This document shows, piece by piece, positions 14,663-22,690 of a stretch of DNA of 28,759 bases (the stretch's first letter is position 1; each line of letters begins with the position of its first letter). The translations under genes were made by a program, and so were the position numbers. Source of the stretch: Cyanobacteria bacterium HKST-UBA02 (lineage in GTDB: Bacteria > Cyanobacteriota > Vampirovibrionia > Obscuribacterales > Obscuribacteraceae); contig JAGQHH010000203.1 in the NCBI GenBank assembly GCA_020431945.1, forward strand, positions 1 through 28,759, in the 5' to 3' direction. Under the pieces are notes generated by a model that searched no databases, was not told the DNA's origin, and saw nothing but the letters and a program-made list of their open reading frames with translations.

Positions 14663-16338
14663 AGAAACTTACCTATGCGGTTCTTGAAGGAGCGCCCCAT
14701 GGAAGAAATCCGGTGCGCAATAGCGGGATTCGAGCGCAGCCTCGCCTCTTCGGTGAGACTTGCTATCTGTGCTTTCAAATCTTGATTTTCGGACTCCAGA
14801 GAATCGATGACGGCAGCCATCTCTTCAACGATTCCACGAAGCGGGCCGGGCTTGGCGCCATCCTCGAGCTCGCGTCTCGACCGGATTTCCTTTTTAAGGG
14901 AGGCAAGACCGGGTCGATCGAAAGGTACCTTCATACCACTTGCGTTCTCGATAATCTCGTAATTCTCGTTCTCTTCGAAATAGGTGAATCTGGTGCCACC
15001 GCTCAACATGAAATAACCATATTTGATGGCACGAAGCTTGCGCTCCTCGAGCTCCTCGTCGGAGATGGCGGAGAAAGCCCGACCGGTTATGGCGTCCATC
15101 AGCTCCCGGTGGCTGCCGGGAACGAAGCAGAGATCAAGATCCTCGTAGAAAGCCGGTGCCAGGAGCACACTGGGACGTTTGAGAAAAGCTGCTTCGACCC
15201 CGGTGGTTGACCCGAATGTAATTACAGCATCAGCTTTCTTCATTAGCCCATAAGTTTTCACCGGCGAATCCGGAGCAATCACTTCCAGGTTAGGGAATCG
15301 ATTGGTCAGACGCTCTCTTATGAAACGGGTCTGAGTATTATCCATGCCGGTAAGATGAGGATGGACTCGCAGATAGAGCTGAACATCCGGGCAGTCAGCC
15401 AGGTCTTTTGCAATCTTCTCGATGGCGAGATCCTGGCTTTCATAGAGCACCATTTCGTAACCATCCATGCCGACGTTTTCGAACTCGGAAGTGTTGAATA
15501 TGGCGACATTCAATTTTTCCGGATTGAAAGATACAGGCAACTCCTCGCTCTGGGCGGAAGTAAACTTGACCAGGGCGTCATTGGTGCCAGCAATTCGCTG
15601 CTCAAACCAGGAAGAGCCCATCTCTATGCGCCGCTCTAGCGGCGTTTCGCTCTCGTTCCAGTGCTGGCAGATCTTTCGACTCCAGACAGACAGCGAGTGC
15701 ATTGATTCGTTATAAACGACCTGGTAGTGATTGCGTAGCCAGCCTCGATCATGGACGGCATAGGGTACCCCGAGTTCGGCCGCTGCGGCGATGGCGCCAT
15801 GAGAGACGACAAAACGACCGCTAAATGTATAAAGCAAATCTGGCTGGAACTCTTGCAAATTATTCTTGAAAGAGAGATAGACCAGGGCGGCGCTCTCCAG
15901 TACCTTTTCCAGATAGTCCCGATGATCCTCGATCTTCGGCTCGGTCTCACGCAGATGGCTGACGATTTCGTTAAACGCTGCTTTACCCATCAAGCATGAG
16001 CCCAGAGTGATTTTCTCGAGATTCTCGAAACTGTCGGGTCTCAGAGCGCGGTAGCCCTGAAGGATCTCTTCATCCGCGTCGCTCAGATTGACAAAATTCT
16101 GGATCTCCACCCTGCCCTCGAGACCAAGCATGTCGAATACATTGCGACGTCTTCCGACGCACATCTTGCAAGTCTCCCGGTCGCCCAGGAGATTGCCGTA
16201 ACAGCTCGGCAGCTCACCACTGCAGACATAGACCCGAACCCTGTCGCCTCTATCGACATGGGTCTTGATGATGTCGGCATCCGTCTCCAGATGAGGAGTC
16301 CAGAAGTTCGGTATGAAGGAGGCAATCCGCTTACTCAT
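14659..16338 (-). CDS. Putative GT-B-fold surface polysaccharide transferase
   Basis: About 559 aa from ATG 16338; an in-frame ATG at 16362 would add eight residues and neither has a clear ribosome site. The N-terminal half contains SCYGNLLGDRETCKMCVGRR, a three-cysteine cluster. The C-terminal half has LRVHPHLTGM, VKTYGLMKKADAVITFGSTTGVEAAF and RPSVLLAP, the nucleotide-sugar-binding pattern of capsule-type GT-B proteins. A short coiled coil (EEMAAVIDSLESENQDLK) and a basic tail (RISSMGRSFKNRIGKFL) end it. No transmembrane helix is visible. It is first in a four-gene minus-strand run with two glycosyltransferases and a methyltransferase, so a transferase role in glycan assembly is likely; the exact family is not recognised. 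Confidence 0.62.
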   Translation of the reverse strand: MSKRIASFIPNFWTPHLETDADIIKTHVDRGDRVRVYVCSGELPSCYGNLLGDRETCKMCVGRRRNVFDMLGLEGRVEIQNFVNLSDADEEILQGYRALRPDSFENLEKITLGSCLMGKAAFNEIVSHLRETEPKIEDHRDYLEKVLESAALVYLSFKNNLQEFQPDLLYTFSGRFVVSHGAIAAAAELGVPYAVHDRGWLRNHYQVVYNESMHSLSVWSRKICQHWNESETPLERRIEMGSSWFEQRIAGTNDALVKFTSAQSEELPVSFNPEKLNVAIFNTSEFENVGMDGYEMVLYESQDLAIEKIAKDLADCPDVQLYLRVHPHLTGMDNTQTRFIRERLTNRFPNLEVIAPDSPVKTYGLMKKADAVITFGSTTGVEAAFLKRPSVLLAPAFYEDLDLCFVPGSHRELMDAITGRAFSAISDEELEERKLRAIKYGYFMLSGGTRFTYFEENENYEIIENASGMKVPFDRPGLASLKKEIRSRRELEDGAKPGPLRGIVEEMAAVIDSLESENQDLKAQIASLTEEARLRSNPAIAHRISSMGRSFKNRIGKFL

Positions 16339-16370
16339 GCCTAATAGTGTACGGATCGTCATTCCAGAAT

Positions 16371-16405
16371 ATATTGAAAACCGCTAAGGTTTAAACAAAT
16401 AGCGG
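16371..16405 (-). promoter_or_regulatory. Candidate promoter/operator with inverted repeat
   Basis: On the minus strand TATATT (16376-16371) is a plausible -10 for the transferase gene starting at 16338. Upstream of it, CCGCTA (16381-16386) and TAGCGG (16400-16405) form an inverted repeat around the palindrome GTTTAAAC. The repeat overlaps the expected -35/spacer region, as an operator would. No protein partner can be named. Confidence 0.35.
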
Positions 16406-16582
16406 CAAACCTGACTCCTCTGATCGGAATGTCCCACAGCCTGCCCTCCAGGAGGCAAGGAGCCGGGAAAGCCTTCATCATGTTTTATAAACCCGCTCGG
16501 GCTCAGCCTTTTTTGCAACAGCCCCGTGATAAAATACCAGGAACGAGTAGATACGACCAAACTCCCTCGGCGAGGAGGATTA
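16406..16582 (+). promoter_or_regulatory. Leader and extended -10 promoter of the methylase-pseF operon
   Basis: The 177 bp before ATG 16583 hold an extended -10, TGATAAAAT (16527-16535), with no good -35. They also hold a strong AGGAGG Shine-Dalgarno (16573-16578) four bases before the start. Further upstream, GC-rich inverted segments (for example CCCGCTCGGG near 16492-16501, followed by CCTTTTTT at 16507-16514) resemble a weak terminator. These could separate this unit from upstream plus-strand transcription. I see no open frame here. Confidence 0.4.
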
Positions 16583-17203
16583 ATGAGATCTAAGTCAAGG
16601 CAAGAGCAATTCTGGGCCAGCTCTTTCGGCACTGAGTACACCGACAGAAACACCCTCCCTCCCGAAGCTCGAAGTCCTTTCTTCAAAGCCATTCTTGAAC
16701 AAATGAAAAATGTCCGGACGGTTTGCGAGCTGGGTTCGAACCGCGGACACAATCTCGAGGCAATCAAGCTCGCCGGAAAATTCGATCTTACCGGAGTCGA
16801 GCTTAATGAAGATGCCCATGCGATCCTGAGCAAGATCGAAGGTGTGAATGCCGTCCTTTCCTCGATTCAAGACTTCGAGCCTGTAGACCGGTTCGATTTT
16901 GTATTCGTCGCCGGCGTACTGATTCATATCAATCCTTCAGACCTGCCGGAGATCTACGCCAAGATGGCAAGCATCTCGAGGAAATATGTCCTGTTAAGTG
17001 AATATTTCAATCCCGAGCCGGTGGAGGTCCCGTACCGGGGACATCAGGGAGTTCTGTTCAAAAGAGACTTCGCCGGTGAGTTTCTAGATGCCCATCCGGA
17101 CTTCCAGGTGATGGACTACGGTTTCAAATGGAAAAGAGTAGAACCGGCCTGGGACAATTGTTGCTGGTTCCTGCTTGAACGCAGGGAGTCCGATGACAGG
17201 TAA
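16583..17203 (+). CDS. Pseudaminic acid biosynthesis-associated methylase (Pse_Me-ase type)
   Basis: 206 aa from ATG 16583, chosen because AGGAGG sits four bases upstream; the longer frame from 16526 lacks such a site. The opening SRQEQFWASSFGTEYTDRN is the hallmark of the pseudaminic-acid-associated methylase family (TIGR03587). SAM-binding motif I is TVCELGSNRGHNL (46-58), then LTGVELNEDA (motif II) and FDFVFVAGVLIHI (motif IV). Length matches the family (~200 aa). Members occur next to Pse genes and are thought to methylate the sugar or its glycan; the exact position is not established. The stop overlaps the pseF start by 11 bp, so the two are coupled. Confidence 0.83.
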   Translation: MRSKSRQEQFWASSFGTEYTDRNTLPPEARSPFFKAILEQMKNVRTVCELGSNRGHNLEAIKLAGKFDLTGVELNEDAHAILSKIEGVNAVLSSIQDFEPVDRFDFVFVAGVLIHINPSDLPEIYAKMASISRKYVLLSEYFNPEPVEVPYRGHQGVLFKRDFAGEFLDAHPDFQVMDYGFKWKRVEPAWDNCCWFLLERRESDDR

Positions 17204-17891
17204 AGCAATTGCGATCATCCCCGCTCGAGGCGGCAGCAAAAGGATTCCCAAGAAGAATATTCGCAAATTCGCAGGCAAGCCGATAATCTCGTACAGTATC
17301 GAGTCGGCGCTGGAATCAGGCTGCTTCGACGAAGTGATGGTGTCGACCGATAGTCCCGAGATTGCCGAAGTCGCCAGGAATCATGGCGCTGCCGTCCCCT
17401 TTTTGCGGGAGGAGAAGACCGCCTGTGACAAGGCGGGCATCGCAGAAGTCGTGCTGGAAGTGCTTGACCGTTATCGAGAGAGAGGAAGCGAATTTCCCTA
17501 CTATTGTTGCTTGCTGGCAACTGCACCCTTCATCTCGGCCGATATGCTCAGGACCGGAAAATCGTTGATCACCAGAGAAAAATGCGAGAGCGTAGCCACA
17601 ATTTGCGAATTCGCCTATCCTATACAGAGAGCGTTGCAAATATCCGAAGATGGCAATCTCGAAATGTTGTGGCCGGAGAACTACAAAAAACGGTCTCAAG
17701 ATCTCGATGCAGCCTATCACGACGCCGGATTATTCTACTGGGGCACTGCAGATTATCTCAGTAGAACACAAAAGCTCTTCGATCACAACTCGAAGCCGAT
17801 CGTAGTATCAATGAACCAGTGCCATGATATAGACACAGAGGAAGACTGGACACTGGCAGAGCTCAAGTTCGACCGCCTCAAAGACGAGTAG
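17193..17891 (+). CDS. pseF: Pseudaminic acid cytidylyltransferase (CMP-Pse synthetase)
   Basis: 232 aa from ATG 17193, which has AGGGAG just upstream; a TTG at 17175 would add six residues. The N-terminus IAIIPARGGSKRIPKKNI is the CTP-binding loop of CMP-sugar synthetases. The PseF-specific features YPIQRAL, RSQDLDAAYHDAGLFYWG and the terminal HDIDTEEDW are all present and distinguish it from NeuA. It activates pseudaminic acid with CTP for transfer to the acceptor. This is the best single marker that the island makes a pseudaminic-type sugar. The 3' end overlaps the convergent hisF-like gene by 14 bp. Confidence 0.92.
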   Translation: MTGKAIAIIPARGGSKRIPKKNIRKFAGKPIISYSIESALESGCFDEVMVSTDSPEIAEVARNHGAAVPFLREEKTACDKAGIAEVVLEVLDRYRERGSEFPYYCCLLATAPFISADMLRTGKSLITREKCESVATICEFAYPIQRALQISEDGNLEMLWPENYKKRSQDLDAAYHDAGLFYWGTADYLSRTQKLFDHNSKPIVVSMNQCHDIDTEEDWTLAELKFDRLKDE

Positions 17892-18633
17892 CAATGCCGG
17901 CACCGAACATGTATCGCTTCGCCTCCAGCGGAGTCGCTTCAGTGAAGTGAAAAATGCTCGCAGCCCCTACTGCAGAGGCACCACACTTGATGGCTATCGC
18001 AAAGTCGTCCAACTTGCCCGCACCGCCGGCGACAATGACCGGAACGCTGACAGACTCGCATACCCTGGCAATCAGATCCTCATCGAAACCATCCATCATG
18101 CCGTCGTTGTCGACAGAGTTCAAGTAAATCTCTCCGGCGCCAAGTTCTACCAGCGACCTGACAAAGTCGAAGGGATCCTCTTTCGCCATCGTCTTGTCCG
18201 AGTGCTTATAGATCCTGTACCTGCCCTCTTCGGACTTCAGAACGTCGACTCCTACGACGATGCACTGGCTGCCGAATTTGGATGCTGCGGAGGCAATCAG
18301 CGACGGGCTGGAGAAGGCCGCGCTGTTGATGCAAACCTTGTCGGCTCCGGCAAGCAAACTGAGCCGTATATCGTCGAGACTCTTGATACCACCTCCGATG
18401 GTCAGGGGCATGAAACATTCGTCGGCGACGTCCTGAAGAAGCTCGAAGTTCGGAGGTCTGTTCTCGACAGTAGCAGAGATATCCAGGAAGATTAGCTCAT
18501 CTACCTCTCTTGCATTGTAGACACGCGCTACATTGACGGGATGCCCGACATTTCTGTGCCGCGCGAATTTTATGCTCTTAACCACAACCCTTCCGTCGTA
18601 GAGAACGACTGGAATTACTCTGGACTTCAACAT
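17878..18633 (-). CDS. hisF: HisF paralogue, ammonia-using partner of the sugar amidotransferase
   Basis: 251 aa from ATG 18633; the frame continues 49 codons upstream, but that part is antisense to the end of the hisH-like gene. The (beta/alpha)8 barrel of imidazole glycerol phosphate synthase cyclase is clear: RVIPVVLYDGRVVVKS, DELIFLDISA, MPLTIGGGIKS, CIVVGVDV, VPVIVAGGAGKLDDF and ASAVGAASIFHF. The catalytic Asp near the N-terminus of true HisF (C-L-D-V) is missing (V-L-Y-D), whereas the mid-barrel Asp of VGVDV remains. Such HisF2 proteins act with HisH2 and WbpG/PseA to deliver ammonia for acetamidino-sugar formation. It overlaps hisH by 7 bp and is the last of three genes. Confidence 0.87.
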   Translation of the reverse strand: MLKSRVIPVVLYDGRVVVKSIKFARHRNVGHPVNVARVYNAREVDELIFLDISATVENRPPNFELLQDVADECFMPLTIGGGIKSLDDIRLSLLAGADKVCINSAAFSSPSLIASAASKFGSQCIVVGVDVLKSEEGRYRIYKHSDKTMAKEDPFDFVRSLVELGAGEIYLNSVDNDGMMDGFDEDLIARVCESVSVPVIVAGGAGKLDDFAIAIKCGASAVGAASIFHFTEATPLEAKRYMFGAGIATRL

Positions 18634-19265
18634 GCCGAAGTACAAACCAGCTGTTCTGAAAACTCGAGAAAGTTTTCCAGAACCTTCAGTCCGTTTTTCT
18701 GGCTCTTCTCGGGATGAAACTGAACAGCCACTATGTTCTTGTGAGCAATAGACACCACGAAGTCCGTTCCATATTCGCAAGTACCTGTAACTACTTCGGT
18801 CGACTCAGGTACCAGCCTGAAGCTGTGAACGAAATAGAAATTAGGCTGCCCTGAAAAGCCACCGTACGGCGCTTTAGCAGTATCGACCCTGACGTCATTC
18901 CATCCGACATGAGGAATTCTGAGACCAGCTCCACCATCAAGACGCGTTACTTCGCCCTCGATAATTCCGAGACCCTCGTGCTCACCATGCTCATATCCGA
19001 CACTGGCCAGAAGCTGCATTCCCAGGCAAATACCGAGAAAGGGCTTCTCTCTGACAATGACGCATTCCTTCAGGACATCGACCAGACCGAGGTCTTTGAG
19101 GTTCCGCATGGCATCACCGAATGCGCCGACGCCTGGAAGTACGATGGCTTGAGCCGAGGCGATGACCTCCGGGTCATTGCTCACAATCGGATCGGCACCA
19201 GCCTTCTCAAAAGCAAGAACGACGGACCTGATATTGCCCATTCCATAGTCGACAATGCAAACCAT
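18627..19265 (-). CDS. hisH: HisH-type glutaminase subunit
   Basis: 212 aa. This is a class I glutamine amidotransferase: DYGMGNIRSV, LPGVGAFGDAM, the nucleophile elbow GICLGMQLL with the active Cys, HVGWNDV, and AVQFHPEKSQ with the catalytic His and Glu. It releases ammonia from glutamine and channels it to a HisF-like partner. The rest of the histidine operon is absent. The flanking genes are PseA/WbpG- and HisF-like, so this is the paralogue dedicated to sugar amidination. The ATG follows the pseA stop by 3 bp. Confidence 0.9.
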   Translation of the reverse strand: MVCIVDYGMGNIRSVVLAFEKAGADPIVSNDPEVIASAQAIVLPGVGAFGDAMRNLKDLGLVDVLKECVIVREKPFLGICLGMQLLASVGYEHGEHEGLGIIEGEVTRLDGGAGLRIPHVGWNDVRVDTAKAPYGGFSGQPNFYFVHSFRLVPESTEVVTGTCEYGTDFVVSIAHKNIVAVQFHPEKSQKNGLKVLENFLEFSEQLVCTSAC

Positions 19266-19268
19266 CGC

Positions 19269-20450
19269 TCAGCTACCGGTAGTCGCCGATCCCGATGCCA
19301 CAAAGCTCCCGGAGGTCAGCTTAGTGAGCGGATCTCTTTTGATTAAATTCCCCTCAGAATCCCGGGCGAACTTTTTGTCTTCTGTCACGAATACGTGCTT
19401 GTTGGTGAACGAGTCCACAATTCGATCGAATTCTTCCTGGGAAAGGTCCATATATTCCAGGAAGTCCGACAGCGCGATACGAGGATAACGCCCATCGAAC
19501 TTGTTCACCAGATTAACGGCCTCGTCCCTGGTAATTCGTCCGTTGCGAACATCGAGACAAGCATGATCAGTCGCTCTTCCAAAGCCAAATTTGACGTATT
19601 TGAGGTAGTCATGGATTGCAGTAAAAGCACAATCGAGATTTTCGTAATTCGTATAAGTCCCTTCCACCGGTCCGTCTTCTTTCAGCTCGAACCCTAATCC
19701 CTTGACTATCTCGACCTGAGTGACGGCATCCCACTTGAAGTAGTGCCCGAGGAAAATAGAGCATAGATTCGCAGCCTTGAGCTCGGCCTCGGTAGGATAG
19801 ACATATGCCACGAGATCGCGCTCGGCGATTCCTTCCGCCACCATGTCACTGACTCGATACCCGAGCAAACCGCCGAATTCTTCCAGCCATCTACGATCAA
19901 GAATGCTGCTTTCAGCGGCCTTCAAGGGACCCCCATACTCCTGCTGAGGATTTTCGCCCCAGATAATCAAAGGGACTTTGTACTGGACAGCAGTTCGAAT
20001 AGGGACGGTGAAGATTCCCACGTGATTGGGCCAGTCGTGGTCACCCAGTCGGGAAAAGCCGATTTGACACATTTGCTTATAAACACGCGGATTCTTGCGG
20101 AACTGAATCAGGTCTACACCCATCGCAGAAATATTGGCCAGATTTCGCTTGCCAAGCTCAGTGGCGAAGGTCGGCTCGAAACTGACGCATAGCGGCTTGA
20201 GTCCGTGCTCGAGAGCCACATGTACCTGATAAGTACTATCTTTGCCGCCGCTCACCGGGATCAAACAGTCATAGAACTCGCCTTTCCCACGGTAGGTTTT
20301 TACAAGCTCCTCAAACGCTTTTGTGCGCTCTTCCCAATCGATCGAGGTATGCTTACGCTCGGCCGAGCGGCACGCGTCACATACGCCATGCTCGTCGAAG
20401 AACAAATCCGGCTTGGTATCCGGCATCACGCATTTGTTGCAATAGCGCAT
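19269..20450 (-). CDS. pseA: N-acetyl sugar amidotransferase (PseA/WbpG family)
   Basis: 393 aa. Four cysteines, C4-x2-C7 and C24-x2-C27, form the zinc-type N-terminal module. The PP-loop ATP pyrophosphatase motif SGGKDS lies at 67-72. Later segments such as RLGDHDWPNHVGIFT, IIWGENPQQEYGG and FLGHYFKWD are typical of PseA and WbpG. The enzyme uses ATP and ammonia, supplied by HisH-HisF, to turn an N-acetyl group into an acetamidino group; in Campylobacter PseA makes the 7-acetamidino form of pseudaminic acid. The gene heads the pseA-hisH-hisF operon, with AGGAGG eight bases before the ATG and a plausible promoter upstream. Ser/Gly/Thr-rich residues end the protein. Confidence 0.92.
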   Translation of the reverse strand: MRYCNKCVMPDTKPDLFFDEHGVCDACRSAERKHTSIDWEERTKAFEELVKTYRGKGEFYDCLIPVSGGKDSTYQVHVALEHGLKPLCVSFEPTFATELGKRNLANISAMGVDLIQFRKNPRVYKQMCQIGFSRLGDHDWPNHVGIFTVPIRTAVQYKVPLIIWGENPQQEYGGPLKAAESSILDRRWLEEFGGLLGYRVSDMVAEGIAERDLVAYVYPTEAELKAANLCSIFLGHYFKWDAVTQVEIVKGLGFELKEDGPVEGTYTNYENLDCAFTAIHDYLKYVKFGFGRATDHACLDVRNGRITRDEAVNLVNKFDGRYPRIALSDFLEYMDLSQEEFDRIVDSFTNKHVFVTEDKKFARDSEGNLIKRDPLTKLTSGSFVASGSATTGS

Positions 20451-20483
20451 TCGCTGTGCCTCCTGGATTACAGCTTGATTATA
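20451..20483 (-). promoter_or_regulatory. pseA promoter and ribosome binding site
   Basis: On the minus strand TATAAT (20483-20478) is a perfect -10. With start near 20471 the leader is about 21 nt and contains AGGAGG (20464-20459) eight bases before ATG 20450. A TTGATT about 19 bp upstream is a weak -35. The rest of the gap to the divergent gene at 20627 has a 6-bp hairpin AACAAG/CTTGTT (20507-20523) and an AT-rich tract. I find no clear plus-strand promoter there. Confidence 0.5.
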
Positions 20484-20626
20484 GCGCCCACCTCTGAACA
20501 GAAATCAACAAGCCCTGCTTGTTAAGCAGATCTTAAAATGATCTTGATACTAAATTAGTTCGTCACACCAGCGAAAAACCAGCAAAAGAAGTATGATTTC
20601 GCCTGTTAATGAAGAGAGGTTGAAGG

Positions 20627-21949
20627 ATGTCAGACTTGGCCTTATTGGGCGGCCCCCCGGTCATCAAAAGTAACTTTCGTCCATACAATTCCATCGGAGC
20701 AAGAGAGAAAGAGGCGGCCAACCGGGTTCTAGACTCAGGCGTTCTTTCTCAATTCGTAGGAGCCTGGTGCGACGATTTTTACGGCGGACCGTTTGTACAA
20801 CAGCTCGAGAGAGCCTGGGAAGAACGCTTCTCAGTAGCCCATGCGGTCTCTGTAAATTCGGCGACATCCGGACTCTATGCAGCGATCGGTGCAGCAGGTG
20901 TCGGACCTGGAGACGAAGTGATCGTTCCTCCGTTTACTATGTCCGCCACTGTCATGGCACCGCTAATTTACGGCGCGGTACCTGTTTTCGCCGACATTGA
21001 GCAAGACACCTTCTGTCTCGATGTCGAGGAAGTACGAAAGAATATTACCTCCAAGACCAAAGCGATCCTTGTTGTCGATCTCTTCGGACATCCGGCAAAG
21101 TTGGCTGAATTGCGAGCCCTCTCAGATCAACATGGCATTACGCTCATCGAGGACAATGCCCAGGGTCCCCTGGCCACGGAAAACGGCAAGTATGCCGGGA
21201 CAGTGGGACACATAGGCGTCTTCAGCCTGAACTACCACAAGCACTTCCATGCGGGCGAAGGTGGCATCTGTGTAACCAACTCTGAGTTTCTGGCTAAACG
21301 CCTGCAGATGATTCGTAATCACGGAGAGAATGTCACCGAGAATTTATCCATGACCGATCTCTCGAATATGATCGGATTCAATTACCGAATGACCGAGTTG
21401 ACGGCAGCCATAGCCCTGGAACAGCTCAAGGATGCGGAGATTCATGTGGCGAGAAGAGAGCGAATCGCAAGCGCCCTTTCCGAAACAGTCAAGGATCTCG
21501 AGGGGATCACGCCACCAGTCGTAAGAGAAAACTGTCGGCACGTTTATTATGTGTGGGCAGCTCGCTACCTGGCGGATCAAGTGGGAGTCTCCCGGGAGCT
21601 ATTCTCAAAGGCCCTGACAGCGGAAGGGTTTCCTAATTCTCTGGGTTATGTGGAACCGCTCTATTTGCTCCCTTTGTTTCAGAAGCGAATCGCTCTGGGG
21701 TCTCAAGGATTTCCCTTCAATTTATCTGATCGTGTCTACGAAAAAGGAATGTGCCCGATCGTCGAGCAAATGTACGAGTACGAGTTACTGGAGTTCCACC
21801 CCTGCGCTTTCGACCTGGATAACCAACAGTTAGAACAGCTCTGCGAAGCGTTTCTGAAAGTGTTCGCGAATCGGGATAAACTCCGAAATATTGAAAAGGA
21901 TCAAGCCGTAAGAGGAGGCGTCGTTGGAACGAGTAGTAGCAAGCATTGA
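20627..21949 (+). CDS. DegT/DnrJ/EryC1 family PLP-dependent sugar aminotransferase
   Basis: 440 aa, ATG 20627 with GAGAGG upstream. It starts LALLGGPPV, like the aminotransferases of aminocyclitol and sugar pathways. SVNSATSGLYAAIGAAGVGPGDEVIVPPFTMSAT, IEDNAQGPL (PLP ring contact) and SLNYHKHFHAGEGG, with the Schiff-base Lys, define the DegT fold. NYRMTELTAAIALEQL follows. It transfers an amino group from glutamate to a keto-sugar-type substrate. It is not PseC; that enzyme is separately encoded at 27373-28536. It is the first gene of a run with an SpsF-type protein and a GT-B-like protein, overlapping the next start by 26 bp. The specific substrate is unknown. Confidence 0.87.
   Translation: MSDLALLGGPPVIKSNFRPYNSIGAREKEAANRVLDSGVLSQFVGAWCDDFYGGPFVQQLERAWEERFSVAHAVSVNSATSGLYAAIGAAGVGPGDEVIVPPFTMSATVMAPLIYGAVPVFADIEQDTFCLDVEEVRKNITSKTKAILVVDLFGHPAKLAELRALSDQHGITLIEDNAQGPLATENGKYAGTVGHIGVFSLNYHKHFHAGEGGICVTNSEFLAKRLQMIRNHGENVTENLSMTDLSNMIGFNYRMTELTAAIALEQLKDAEIHVARRERIASALSETVKDLEGITPPVVRENCRHVYYVWAARYLADQVGVSRELFSKALTAEGFPNSLGYVEPLYLLPLFQKRIALGSQGFPFNLSDRVYEKGMCPIVEQMYEYELLEFHPCAFDLDNQQLEQLCEAFLKVFANRDKLRNIEKDQAVRGGVVGTSSSKH
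21913..21926 (+). promoter_or_regulatory. Ribosome binding site fixing a TTG start
   Basis: AGGAGG (21913-21918) lies five bases before TTG 21924. The next in-frame ATG is inside the conserved N-terminal strand, so TTG is the credible start of the SpsF-type gene, within the end of the aminotransferase gene. Confidence 0.6.
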
Positions 21950-22667
21950 AGCCAGAATGGGCTCCGGCCGATTTCCCGGGAAAGTCTTAGGCGACGTCGC
22001 TGGAAAACCGGCGCTCACACGCTTGCTAGATCGGCTTCGACTCTGCAGAGAGCTCGATGATATAGTCCTTGCCACTACCACGTCCGAAGCGGACGACGCC
22101 CTTCAAGCCTGGGCGGAAGCGGAAGGCGTCAAATTCTACCGGGGAAGCGAAGACGATGTTCTTGGACGCGTAATCGAGGCTCACCGCGCCACCGAAACCG
22201 ATATCATCGTCGAGCTTACAGGGGACTGCATTCTCACTGATCCCGAGATCGTGGATCTCGGAGTCACCACGTTCAAAGCGCACCAGGTGGACTATGTCAG
22301 CAATGTAGTCATACCCGGATTTCCAGTGGGAGTCTATGTCCAGGTATTTCGAGCAATGGACCTGGAATCCATTGGTCGAAGAGTAGAGGATCCAGAAGTA
22401 AGAGAGCACGTATCTTTGTATTTCTATGAGCACCCAGAAGAATACAGGCTGATTCATATCTTGCCTCCGGCTCGCTGGCAGCACCCTGAATACAGGCTAT
22501 GCCTGGATTATCCCGAAGACTTGATTTTGATCGATTCCATTTACAGGCTTCTCGAGCCGAAATTCGGTGATTCATTCGGAATCGAAGAGATGATTGACTG
22601 CCTAAAGAGCAACCCCGAACTAGCAAAAATAAACAGCCACTGCGAACAACTGGTTCCTCGCAGCTAA
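21924..22667 (+). CDS. SpsF-type cytidylyltransferase family protein
   Basis: 247 aa. The start RVVASIEARMGSGRFPGKVL and the segments VLATTTSEADD, YRGSEDDVLGRVIEA and VELTGDCILTDPEIVD follow the SpsF pattern of NTP-using sugar nucleotidyltransferases from spore-coat and nonulosonate clusters. The terminal RLCLDYPEDL-type motif is also present. The start is a TTG preceded by AGGAGG. Activity on a particular sugar acid is unproven in this family. A second SpsF-like protein is at 25181-25933, with clearly different sequence. The position between an aminotransferase and a GT-B-like gene recalls the spsC-spsF-spsG order. Confidence 0.82.
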   Translation: MERVVASIEARMGSGRFPGKVLGDVAGKPALTRLLDRLRLCRELDDIVLATTTSEADDALQAWAEAEGVKFYRGSEDDVLGRVIEAHRATETDIIVELTGDCILTDPEIVDLGVTTFKAHQVDYVSNVVIPGFPVGVYVQVFRAMDLESIGRRVEDPEVREHVSLYFYEHPEEYRLIHILPPARWQHPEYRLCLDYPEDLILIDSIYRLLEPKFGDSFGIEEMIDCLKSNPELAKINSHCEQLVPRS

Positions 22668-22690
22668 GATCGGTCGAGGGAAGAGAGCCG

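Noticed and set aside
18634..18780. Longer start for the hisF-like gene
   Set aside because: The added 49 residues overlap the hisH-like gene in another frame and do not resemble HisF, which begins at MLKSRVIPV.
17878..19265. HisF and HisH as histidine biosynthesis genes
   Set aside because: No other histidine gene is present, the first catalytic Asp of HisF is changed, and both sit in one operon with the sugar amidotransferase.
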